Part shown: positions 52,923 through 61,151 of the stretch, in pieces
How the letters are laid out: every line of letters begins with the position of its first letter
How positions within the stretch are numbered: position 1 is the first letter of the stretch
Made by a program: the position numbers and the translations under genes
NCBI GenBank assembly: GCA_964563855.1
Contig: CAZLYU010000001.1
Location: 62,001-126,000 of the forward strand
From: JAFGRR01 sp964563855
Lineage (GTDB): Bacteria > Planctomycetota > Phycisphaerae > UBA1845 > Fen-1342
Length of the DNA: 64,000 nt
Direction: 5' to 3'
The notes under the pieces: model-generated
Seen by the model: the letters and a program-made list of their open reading frames with translations, nothing else
Told to the model about the DNA's origin: nothing
The model's database searches: none

Positions 52923-55673
52923 ATGGCTAACACGCACACGACAGACTCGTCCGATAGGCAGCCCAGGCGTCGACTGCGGTTGGAAGCACTCGAACCGCGA
53001 ATCCTCCTGTCGGCCACGTGGGTTGATGCCGATGGTGAGGTAAGTGAGGGGCCGACCGACAACGACGATATCTTTCACGGCACGCATCAGGAAGATGAAG
53101 CCTACGGCGGCGGCGGGGACGACTTGCTCGTCGGCGGCGATGGGGAAGACGTGCTGTTTGGCGAAGCCGGCGACGACGTCCTAATCGGCGGGACGGGCGA
53201 AGATTACCTGGACGGCGGCGCCGGGAGCGACACGGCGGACTTCTCGCAGAGCCACGCCGCCGTGCACGCTAACCTCGAAGATTACGAAGCGACGGTCGAC
53301 GGCGAACACGACCACCTCGTCAATATCGAGAATCTCACTGGTTCGGGCTTCGACGATCATCTGACCGGCGACGCCAACGCCAACGTGCTCAGCGGCGGCA
53401 GTGGCGACGACTACCTCGACGGCGGCGCCGGCGACGATGTCCTGATCGGTGGAGCGGGCGACGACACGCTCTACGGCGGCGCCGGCGTCGACGTCCTAAT
53501 CGGCGGGACGGGCGAAGATTACCTGGACGGCGGCGCCGGGAGCGACACGGCGGACTTCTCGCAGAGCCACGCCGCCGTGCACGCTAACCTCGAAGATTAC
53601 GAAGCGACGGTCGACGGCGAACACGACCACCTCGTCAATATCGAGAATCTCACTGGTTCGGGCTTCGACGATCATCTGACCGGCGACGCCAACGCCAACG
53701 TGCTCAGCGGCGGCAGTGGCGACGACTACCTCGACGGCGGCGCCGGCGACGATGTCCTGATCGGTGGAGCGGGCGACGACACGCTCTACGGCGGCGCCGG
53801 CGTCGACACCGCGGTCTTCGCCGACGCCAGCCAAGGCGTCGACGCCAATCTGGCTGAAGGCCAGGCGACTGGGGACGGCGCCGACTCTCTTCGCGGCGTC
53901 GAGAATCTCACGGGTTCAGCACACGACGACACCCTGACCGGTGACTATCAATCAAATGTTCTTGCCGGCGGGTCGGGCAGCGACACGCTCAGCGGCGGGG
54001 GCGGGAGTGATACCCTTCGCGGGGAAGCCGGCGACGACACCTTCCGTATCACAAACGCTCAAAACGGCGACGTCATCACGATCGACGGCGGCGAAAACAC
54101 CGACACAATCGATCTCACTGGCTACACCAACGACCAGATCGACGACGACGGCAGCCGCATCATCGTCGACGCCGGCGGCGGCGAGTCGTTCCGCATCAAC
54201 TACACGAACATCGAGAAGATCGTCACCGACGACGGCGAGTGTGCCTCGGTAAGCAACCAAGCGCCGACCGCCGACGCGGGCGTCGACCAGACGGTGAACG
54301 AAGGCGACCTCGTTACGCTTTCAGGCAGCGGCGCCGACCCCGAAGATCAGGATCTCACCTATGAATGGGTGCAGACCAGCGGGCCCAGCGTCGCGCTGAG
54401 CGACCCAACGGCCGCCAACCCGACGTTCACGGCGCCGGAAGGGGTGAGCAATAGCGACGTGACGTTCGAGCTGCGTGTGAGCGACGGAACGCACACGAGC
54501 GTGGACACGGTCCGCGTAGCGATCCAGTCACCGGAAGTGAACGACCCGCCGCCGCCTGAGGAGCCAGTCGACGAGATGCCCGTCGACACGCCGACTCCAA
54601 CGGATCCCATTGCTCCCGTTGAGCCGGAGACCCCGATCGACGTGGTCGACCCGGCGCCGGCGACGCCTGTCGCGCCGGGGCCGCCGACCGCTGCGCCACC
54701 AGAGAGCGCTGCTCCGCCGCTCGACGCGGCTGATCCACCCGTCGCAGAGATTGATCCGCCCGATGCGGGCGCAGTTCCCCCGGTCGCGGTGCAACCGCCG
54801 CCGGCTATTGCGGAACCGGCGATCGCTGTCGAGCCGCCGCCGATCGAAGTCGCGCCGGCCCCGGCGCCCGTAGCCCCTCAGCCCCCGGCGACGCCGTCCG
54901 TGAGCGATGAAGCGTCGACGAACGAGCCGGCGCCAACAACGCCGAACGCCGACACACCCCCGCCGGCCCAACCGCCGACGCCCGCGTTCGAAGCGGCCGC
55001 ACCCGCCGACCCGGCTGTGTCGGACGCACCCGCATCGACTGACCCCGGTGCTGAGGAGGCCCGCGACGCCGAGACGCCGAGCAAGGTCGCGCTCGATCCG
55101 GCCGTCCCCGCGACAGACTCCGCCCCGACGCCGACGCCTTCGAACGAAGCGTCGCCGTGGAGCGACGATGACCGACTCGCAGTGCTCGATCCGCTCGCTG
55201 ACCGCGGCGTGACGCGGGTCGCCGCGTTTGAGCCGACGGCGCCTGCGTGGACCGATGCGCGTGAGCCTGCGACGGACGTGCCGCCGTTTGAATCGGACGC
55301 GGGCGGCGAGGAGATTCTGCTGCTGCGGTCGCAGCCGCCGGCGCCGACGCCGCTCTCGGTCGAGTCTGGGGGCTCATTCTCGGACGTTTTCGAACCGGTC
55401 GATGAGGCGGACGCCAATCCATCCGCTGCCGACTCACCGCTGAAGTTGCGCCCGACATCTGACGATACCCCTCACGAGAGCGTGGAGCTTGCGCCAGTTC
55501 GAGCGCGTCACGACGCCGAGCTGGACAGTGAGCTCGAAGACGTGACGCCGACCGATACGGCCGCGTCCGAACAGACGTCCGGCGGCGGCGGTTTTTGGCC
55601 GGGACTCTGGGGTCTGGTGCGTAGCGCCGCTGGACTTCGCGGCTCCACGACCGAGCGCGCCGAGAGACGCTAG
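52923..55673 (+). CDS. LEPR-XLL RTX calcium-binding surface protein
   Basis: A 916-residue acidic protein. It opens with a basic stretch and the sorting motif LEPRILL (23-29) in RLRLEALEPRILLSATW, the LEPR-XLL signature of large secreted proteins in planctomycetes and some proteobacteria. Residues about 45-385 are RTX nonapeptide repeats (GGAGDDVLIGGAGDDTLYGG) that bind Ca2+ outside the cell. Residues about 445-540 form a PKD/REJ-like Ig domain (APTADAGVDQTVNEGDLVTL). A Pro/Ala-rich region follows (540-790), and the end is hydrophobic (GGGGFWPGLWGLVRSAAG). No classical signal peptide. Two exact 315-bp copies lie inside. It heads a four-gene adaptor cluster. Confidence 0.9.
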   Translation: MANTHTTDSSDRQPRRRLRLEALEPRILLSATWVDADGEVSEGPTDNDDIFHGTHQEDEAYGGGGDDLLVGGDGEDVLFGEAGDDVLIGGTGEDYLDGGAGSDTADFSQSHAAVHANLEDYEATVDGEHDHLVNIENLTGSGFDDHLTGDANANVLSGGSGDDYLDGGAGDDVLIGGAGDDTLYGGAGVDVLIGGTGEDYLDGGAGSDTADFSQSHAAVHANLEDYEATVDGEHDHLVNIENLTGSGFDDHLTGDANANVLSGGSGDDYLDGGAGDDVLIGGAGDDTLYGGAGVDTAVFADASQGVDANLAEGQATGDGADSLRGVENLTGSAHDDTLTGDYQSNVLAGGSGSDTLSGGGGSDTLRGEAGDDTFRITNAQNGDVITIDGGENTDTIDLTGYTNDQIDDDGSRIIVDAGGGESFRINYTNIEKIVTDDGECASVSNQAPTADAGVDQTVNEGDLVTLSGSGADPEDQDLTYEWVQTSGPSVALSDPTAANPTFTAPEGVSNSDVTFELRVSDGTHTSVDTVRVAIQSPEVNDPPPPEEPVDEMPVDTPTPTDPIAPVEPETPIDVVDPAPATPVAPGPPTAAPPESAAPPLDAADPPVAEIDPPDAGAVPPVAVQPPPAIAEPAIAVEPPPIEVAPAPAPVAPQPPATPSVSDEASTNEPAPTTPNADTPPPAQPPTPAFEAAAPADPAVSDAPASTDPGAEEARDAETPSKVALDPAVPATDSAPTPTPSNEASPWSDDDRLAVLDPLADRGVTRVAAFEPTAPAWTDAREPATDVPPFESDAGGEEILLLRSQPPAPTPLSVESGGSFSDVFEPVDEADANPSAADSPLKLRPTSDDTPHESVELAPVRARHDAELDSELEDVTPTDTAASEQTSGGGGFWPGLWGLVRSAAGLRGSTTERAERR
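53175..53804 (+). repeat. exact 315-bp tandem duplication inside the RTX gene
   Basis: 53175-53489 and 53490-53804 read as identical, in frame, each coding for 105 residues that start DVLIGGTGEDYLDGG and end YGGAGV. Neighbouring RTX repeats differ in codons, so this is a recent duplication rather than ancient repeats. Confidence 0.9.
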
Positions 55674-55712
55674 CGCGCTTGAGGTATCGCCGATTGTTGA
55701 GAAAGGTATTCC

Positions 55713-56597
55713 ATGCGCACGCTCAGTGTGTTGCTGTGGTCTTCTGTCATCGCGATTGGTGCTGCGGCCGAGCTCCCTAGCAGTGAGGGGCAGACGCTCA
55801 CGGGCTTCACGGCCCCGTCGCGCCATACGAATCTGGGCGCGGCCCGTCAGGCGCGCGTCACCGAAATGAACGTCGCGGAAGGCGGTTTCGTGGAGGCTGG
55901 CGGCGTGGTCGCTTCGCTAGCGCGCGACACGCAGAAGGCGCGGGTCGAATATGCACGCATCAAGGCGGAATCGAGTGTCGGGTCGCGCACCGCAAAGGTG
56001 AAGCTCGAAGAAGCCGAGCGCGAGCTCGAACGCCTGCGCACCCTGCGCGAGAGTCGTCTCACCAGCATTGACGAATTGCTGGACGCCGATCGCGCCGTCT
56101 CGATCGCCAAGCTCGAACTCGAAAAGGCGCTGATCAGCGGCGCGATGAACAGGGCTCAGTATCAGATCGAACTGCGCATCCTGAACGACCACGTTATCCG
56201 CGCCCCGTTCGACGGGCTGGTCGCGTCGCACATTCAGAAGGTCGGTGAGGTGGTCGACGAGGGCGAAGGCGTGGTCTCGCTCGTCCAACTCAATCCGCTC
56301 GCGGTCTGGATCGACTGGCCGATCAATCGCGCATGTACCGTCGAAGGCGCCGAATTCGTCGTGCAGTGCGCACGCAAGCCGGAATCACAACGTGTCGGCC
56401 GCGTCGCGTTCATCAGCAAGATCGCCGACCCAGCCAGTCAGACCTGCCGCGTGAAGCTGCTGGTCGACAACGAAGACTTGTCCTGGTTCTCCGGCGAGCG
56501 CGTCAACGTGATCTGCAACCAAGCCGCCGCGGCCGCGCTGCGCGACAAAGACCAGCCGGCGCCCCAGTCGGCCAGTACCGCGGACTGGCGCGACTAA
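55713..56597 (+). CDS. periplasmic adaptor (HlyD/membrane-fusion family)
   Basis: A 294-residue exported adaptor with a signal peptide (VLLWSSVIAIGAAA), the first lipoyl half (ARVTEMNVAEGGFVEAGGVV), a charged coiled-coil (KVKLEEAERELERLRTLRES) and the second lipoyl half (ILNDHVIRAPFDGLVASHIQ, KVGEVVDEGEGVVSLVQLNP), then a beta-barrel domain with FISKIADPASQTCRVKLLVD. It links inner-membrane exporters to the outer membrane. It starts 39 bp after the RTX gene and precedes a PilZ gene, so it is probably part of the same export operon. Confidence 0.88.
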   Translation: MRTLSVLLWSSVIAIGAAAELPSSEGQTLTGFTAPSRHTNLGAARQARVTEMNVAEGGFVEAGGVVASLARDTQKARVEYARIKAESSVGSRTAKVKLEEAERELERLRTLRESRLTSIDELLDADRAVSIAKLELEKALISGAMNRAQYQIELRILNDHVIRAPFDGLVASHIQKVGEVVDEGEGVVSLVQLNPLAVWIDWPINRACTVEGAEFVVQCARKPESQRVGRVAFISKIADPASQTCRVKLLVDNEDLSWFSGERVNVICNQAAAAALRDKDQPAPQSASTADWRD

Positions 56598-56621
56598 CGC
56601 CTCACTCGAATCGGAAGACCG

Positions 56622-57038
56622 ATGTTTGAACACGCAGACCAGACTCCAGATCTCGACGCGTCCGGCGCGGCGCGCTTGCTCGAAGAGCTCGAGCGCAGCA
56701 CGCCGGAAGTGTTTCGCCAACAGCGGGCGCACTTTCGGATCAACGTGAAGTCGTCAGTCACGCTGCAGCCCGGCGATGCGAGCCAACTGCTGAAGCTGCG
56801 CTTGCAGGGCGTGACCGGCGACATCTCGGAGTCTGGCTGCAAGTGTCTATTTCCGCTGCCCGTCCGGGTCGGCGATATCTACCGCATCGAGTTCGATCGT
56901 CAGGTGATCAATTTGCCCTTGACGTTTGCACGCTGTGTGCGATGCGCCCTGGTGCGTGAAGATGCGTTTGAAGCGGGGTTCCTCTTTTTCGCCACGGTCA
57001 GCCTTCCGGAGAATCTGGCACACCTCGTGGTGCAGTAG
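56622..57038 (+). CDS. PilZ-domain protein (c-di-GMP sensor)
   Basis: A 138-residue cytoplasmic protein. Both PilZ signatures are present: RxxxR in QQRAHFRINVKSSV and the D-x-S-x-x-G motif in GVTGDISESGCKCLF. It should bind cyclic di-GMP. It lies in the middle of the adaptor operon, 24 bp after one adaptor gene and 5 bp before the next, which suggests that c-di-GMP controls the exporter. Confidence 0.85.
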   Translation: MFEHADQTPDLDASGAARLLEELERSTPEVFRQQRAHFRINVKSSVTLQPGDASQLLKLRLQGVTGDISESGCKCLFPLPVRVGDIYRIEFDRQVINLPLTFARCVRCALVREDAFEAGFLFFATVSLPENLAHLVVQ

Positions 57039-57043
57039 GACGC

Positions 57044-58909
57044 ATGCCGTATTCAAGCGATACAACCGCCAACGAGGCGCGTAGCGACAGCGTTGTGCTG
57101 GGCCGCCTGCTGAGCTTGGCGCGAACCGCGACGTCGACCCCGCTCTTCATTCGCGAAGCCGTGCGCGAAGTCGCCGTCGCGTTTGAAAGCTCGTTCGCGC
57201 TGGCGTACCTGCGATGCTCCGCGAGCGTCATCCGAGAAGAGTGGCGGCCCGGTGGCGTGAGCCCCGACTTCTGGCGCGCTCCCGTCGATGAGCAATTGAA
57301 CCGCGCCATCGCCAACGCCGCCGCCTGCGGCCGACGCTATTCGGCCCGTGCCGCCAATCTGCAGGTCGCGCTGATCGCCGCTCCGCTCCGCAACGCACTC
57401 GGCGACGCCGACGGGGCGATCGCACTGGTCGTCAATCTCGAGCAGCAGACGCTGTCTGAGCAGCTACGACGACTCGAGCAGTTCGCCAACACGGTCAGCG
57501 CCGCGGTCGGAACCGTCGGCGCCGCCGGTTCGGCAACCTCCGGCGACCGCACCGCGCTGCGCGGCGCCGCGCGCGTCGGCGCGTCGCAGTCACCAACGGC
57601 CCTCGCATTCGAAATCGTCAACGGCCTTCGTAACAAACTCCGGTGTGAGGAGGTCGCGCTGGCGCGCGTCAAGCGTCACCATGCCAAAGTGCTTGCGGTC
57701 TCAGGCCGAGACGCCGTCGCCGCCAACTCGCCCACCGTGCGTGCGATGACCGCCGCCTTGGCCGAAACCATCGACTTCCGCGAACCCATCGTCAGCCCCG
57801 CTGACGATCAGTGGTCAAACGGGGCCGCGAGATTTCGCCTGCACGCGGCTTGGAGCGACACAGCGGGCCACGCACCGGTCGCCTCGATCCCGATCCTGGA
57901 CGAACACGGTCCGATCGCGGTGCTCGCTCTGCGCCGTGGGCCCGGAGAGCAGTTTGCCGACGAAGAACTAAAGCGCGTACGCGAAGTCGCGACACCGTTG
58001 ATTGCCGCGCTCCCACTGGTCGAACGCGCCCACCGCAACGTCGCGCGACACGCGTGCGACGCGGTCGGCGACGCCGGTCGCTGGGTGATGCGACCGGCCA
58101 GCCACGGAAAGAAGGTCGCGCTCGGCCTGGCGATCGCGGGAATGATCTGGCTCCTGACCGGCTCCCTCGCGTGGCGCGTGACTGCGCCCGCCGTCTTGGA
58201 GCCGGCCGCACAGCGCACGGTGGCCGCGCCATTCGCAGCGGTCATCGCCGACGTACGCGTGGCGCCCGGGGACCGCGTCGCGGCCGGCGATATTCTGTGC
58301 GTCTTCGACCGCGAAGACATCAAACTCGAGCACGCCCGACTCGTCGCCGAAGGCCGCATCGCGTCTCATGAAGAGCAGCGCGCGCTCGCCGCGGGCGAAC
58401 CTGTCGAAGCGCAGCTGGCTGCAGCGCGCGTCGAGTTGCTCGCCGCAGAGCGCGCCCTCGTGACGCAACGGCTCGAGCTCGCCATCGTCCGCAGTCCGAT
58501 CGACGGCGTTGTGCTCGAGGGTGAACTGTCGCCCCGCGTCGGCGCCGCCGTCGCGCTGGGTGAGCCGTTGTTCAGTGTCGCGCCGGGCGGCGACTGGCGC
58601 GTGCGGGTGTCGGCCCCAGCCCGTATTGCCGGCGGCTTGAGCGTCGGCATGCAGGGAGTCTTCGCAACCGAGGCAAGGCCCGAAGACGCCGCCGCCTTCC
58701 GCATCGAGACCGTGCATCCGGCGGTGTCTCACGACCCCACCAGCACCGCGCCGCCCGTCGTGACCGCCATCGCGGTGCTCGAAAGCGAACCCGCATGGGC
58801 CCGGGCGGGAATGCAGGGCCGCGTGCAATTGAACCTGGGCGATCGGCCGATCTGGTGGCTCTCGATTCACCGCATCACCGACTACCTTCGACTGCGGTTC
58901 TGGCTATGA
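57044..58909 (+). CDS. GAF-like / transmembrane / HlyD adaptor fusion
   Basis: A 621-residue inner-membrane protein. The cytoplasmic N-terminal half contains one or two GAF-like regions (QVALIAAPLRNALGDADGAI at about 105-125; PVASIPILDEHGPIAVLALR at about 280-300). One membrane helix (about 356-378, LGLAIAGMIWLLTGSLAWRV) is followed by a periplasmic HlyD part with lipoyl halves (AAPFAAVIADVRVAPGDRVA, AIVRSPIDGVVLEGELSPRV) and a barrel ending WWLSIHRITDYLRLRFWL. It could sense a small ligand inside and couple it to the adaptor. Its stop overlaps the next start (ATGA). Confidence 0.85.
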   Translation: MPYSSDTTANEARSDSVVLGRLLSLARTATSTPLFIREAVREVAVAFESSFALAYLRCSASVIREEWRPGGVSPDFWRAPVDEQLNRAIANAAACGRRYSARAANLQVALIAAPLRNALGDADGAIALVVNLEQQTLSEQLRRLEQFANTVSAAVGTVGAAGSATSGDRTALRGAARVGASQSPTALAFEIVNGLRNKLRCEEVALARVKRHHAKVLAVSGRDAVAANSPTVRAMTAALAETIDFREPIVSPADDQWSNGAARFRLHAAWSDTAGHAPVASIPILDEHGPIAVLALRRGPGEQFADEELKRVREVATPLIAALPLVERAHRNVARHACDAVGDAGRWVMRPASHGKKVALGLAIAGMIWLLTGSLAWRVTAPAVLEPAAQRTVAAPFAAVIADVRVAPGDRVAAGDILCVFDREDIKLEHARLVAEGRIASHEEQRALAAGEPVEAQLAAARVELLAAERALVTQRLELAIVRSPIDGVVLEGELSPRVGAAVALGEPLFSVAPGGDWRVRVSAPARIAGGLSVGMQGVFATEARPEDAAAFRIETVHPAVSHDPTSTAPPVVTAIAVLESEPAWARAGMQGRVQLNLGDRPIWWLSIHRITDYLRLRFWL

Positions 58910-60978
58910 CCAGTGCTTCACAACTCGCGCAGCGTCTGGGTCCAGTTCATGTCGATGTGCGCCAGACGCTCAGCGTCACCCGCAGCGTGTTTCGCGGCGA
59001 CGTCGTCTACGTCGTGCACGACCCGCACTCGCTAACCAATCAGTCTCTGGGTCGCGACGAATACCGCGTCTTCTGCGCCATTCAAAGCCGCGAGCCGTTG
59101 AGCACGATCTTCAGCCGCTTGGTCGAAGCCGGCCATGTAACGGACGCCGATGAAGAAGACTTCTACGGCTTCATTTTGCAATTGCATCGCGCCGGCCTCC
59201 TCAATCTTCCGATCAACGACGCCGCTCTGTTGCATCAACGCTTCGAGCGTCGTCTCGCGACGCAGCGCTGGTCAGCACCCATGCGGATGCTCTTCTGGCG
59301 CGTCCCGCTGTGGAACCCCGACGCGTTCCTCGATCGCACCATCCATTGGGCGGCGCCGCTCTTCACCCGCACTGCCGGTCTGATCTGGTTGGCCCTGGTC
59401 GCCGCCGCGGTGGTCCTGCTGATTCGCCGACATGACGCGGCCGCTTCGCCGCTCGAGTTGATCAGCCTGCAAAACCTGCCCGCCCTGTGGCTGACGCTGG
59501 TGCTCCTCAAAATCGTGCACGAGTTTGGCCACGCCTACGCCAGCAAGAAGTTCGGGCTGACCGTGCCCGAGATGGGCGCGTTCTTCATCATGGGCACGCC
59601 GTGCGCCTATGTGGACGCCACCGCCTCATGGACGCTCGCGAGCAAGTGGCGCCGGCTGACGATTTGCATGGGAGGCATGTACTTCGAGTCTTGGGCCGCG
59701 ATCGCCGCGACCTTTGTCTGGGCCTCGACCGAGCCCGGCTCGCTGAACACGCTCTGCTACATGGTCATGTGGTTAGCGAGCGCCACCACCGTGCTCTTCA
59801 ACATCAATCCACTCATGCGCTACGACGGCTATTACATCCTGTGCGACCTGCTCGAGACGCCGAATCTTCGCGCCCGCGCCAACGAACGACTCTCGAGCCT
59901 GCTCAAGCACGTGCTCTTCGGGATCGCACCCAAGCACGCCCGACCGGCCAACGAACCCACCGCGCTGCTCATCGCCTTCGGCATCGCCGCCGGCGTCTAT
60001 CGCGCCATGATCATGGTTTTGCTTGCGGCGCTGCTTGCCACCAAGTCCGCCACGCTCGGGCTCTTCGCCGCAACCCTGATGATCGGCGGTATGGCGTACG
60101 GGTTGCTCCGCCGACTGGTCAGCTTCCTCTTCTGGTCCGAAGAAAGTCGGGCGGCGCGGCCGCGCGTCGTCCTCGTGACGACCGGACTGACCGCCGCGAT
60201 CCTCTGGGGCCTCGTATGGGCGCCCTTTCCCGCGACCACCGTGGTGCACGGCGTCGCCCGCTACGCCGACGAAGTCGTCGCCCGGGCCCCCGACGCCGGT
60301 TTCATCACTGCGACCCAAATCACCCCCGGCGTGTTCGTCACGGCGACCGACGTCGTGTGCACCGTGGCGAATCGCGAGACGGAGCGGCGCGTGCTCTCAG
60401 CCCACGCCGACGCGCACGCCGCGGCCATCCGCCTTGCGGCGCTGGAAGCGCAAGAACCGAGCGACGCACTGCAGGAGCTCGAGCGGCTCGCGTTTCTCCG
60501 CCAACGCGTACAGCGCCACGAGCAGCGCTCGAGAGTACAAGACGTCCCGTCCGGCGCGACCGGCCTCGTGCTCGAGAGCGTGCAGGCGAGCGATGTCGGA
60601 CGTTTTGTCCAGCTCGGCGATCCGTTGGCCATCATCGCCAGCGGCCCGCTGCAGTTTCGTTGCGAGCTCAATGCCGGCCAACTGGCCGACACCCAGCCGG
60701 AAATCGGCGACATCATCGATGTGCGGATTCTCGGCGTCGCCGGTCAGACGTTCGACGCCCGCATTGTTCAGGTAGCGCCGGCGGCCGCTCGAGATCCAAA
60801 TCAACACGACGCCGGCCCACAGACGTTCGTCATCAAAGCCGAGTTGTCGGGCCCGCCTCCCGCTGGCCTTTACTCCGGCGCTCCCATTCGAGCACGCCTC
60901 GCCGCCTCCAGCTCCACGCTCGCCGAAATGCTGCACCGCGGCTGGTTGCGCTTCATCCATCACCTGCGCGCGGCCTAA
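58906..60978 (+). CDS. PqqD-like / M50 site-2-protease-type / HlyD fusion membrane protein
   Basis: A 690-residue polytopic protein. An N-terminal soluble part (about 30-115, EYRVFCAIQSREPLSTIFSR) resembles PqqD-like/winged-helix peptide-binding domains. The M50 metalloprotease core follows: zinc motif HEFGHA (His205, Glu206, His209) and the third ligand Asp307 in NPLMRYDGYY, both in membrane segments. The C-terminal 190 residues are a lipoyl/HlyD adaptor (ESVQASDVGRFVQLGDPLAI, GDIIDVRILGVAGQTFDARI). Such fusions are seen in planctomycetes and near peptide-export systems. Here it probably pairs with the GAF-HlyD protein as the inner-membrane core for RTX export, perhaps with intramembrane cleavage. 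Confidence 0.87.
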   Translation: MTSASQLAQRLGPVHVDVRQTLSVTRSVFRGDVVYVVHDPHSLTNQSLGRDEYRVFCAIQSREPLSTIFSRLVEAGHVTDADEEDFYGFILQLHRAGLLNLPINDAALLHQRFERRLATQRWSAPMRMLFWRVPLWNPDAFLDRTIHWAAPLFTRTAGLIWLALVAAAVVLLIRRHDAAASPLELISLQNLPALWLTLVLLKIVHEFGHAYASKKFGLTVPEMGAFFIMGTPCAYVDATASWTLASKWRRLTICMGGMYFESWAAIAATFVWASTEPGSLNTLCYMVMWLASATTVLFNINPLMRYDGYYILCDLLETPNLRARANERLSSLLKHVLFGIAPKHARPANEPTALLIAFGIAAGVYRAMIMVLLAALLATKSATLGLFAATLMIGGMAYGLLRRLVSFLFWSEESRAARPRVVLVTTGLTAAILWGLVWAPFPATTVVHGVARYADEVVARAPDAGFITATQITPGVFVTATDVVCTVANRETERRVLSAHADAHAAAIRLAALEAQEPSDALQELERLAFLRQRVQRHEQRSRVQDVPSGATGLVLESVQASDVGRFVQLGDPLAIIASGPLQFRCELNAGQLADTQPEIGDIIDVRILGVAGQTFDARIVQVAPAAARDPNQHDAGPQTFVIKAELSGPPPAGLYSGAPIRARLAASSSTLAEMLHRGWLRFIHHLRAA

Positions 60979-61151
60979 GCGCCAACCAGCCCCAACTTCG
61001 TTCCAACGTTGCAGCGCGGCAGACAACCGTTGCAGCCGGCGTTCATTTCACCGTATCTTGAAGGTGCGAGGGCGGGCCGCCTGGGCCCGCATTCCGAGTC
61101 ACTCCACGAGCATGCGGGACCCTCGCTGCGCTGCTCAAAAGGCGATGCCGT

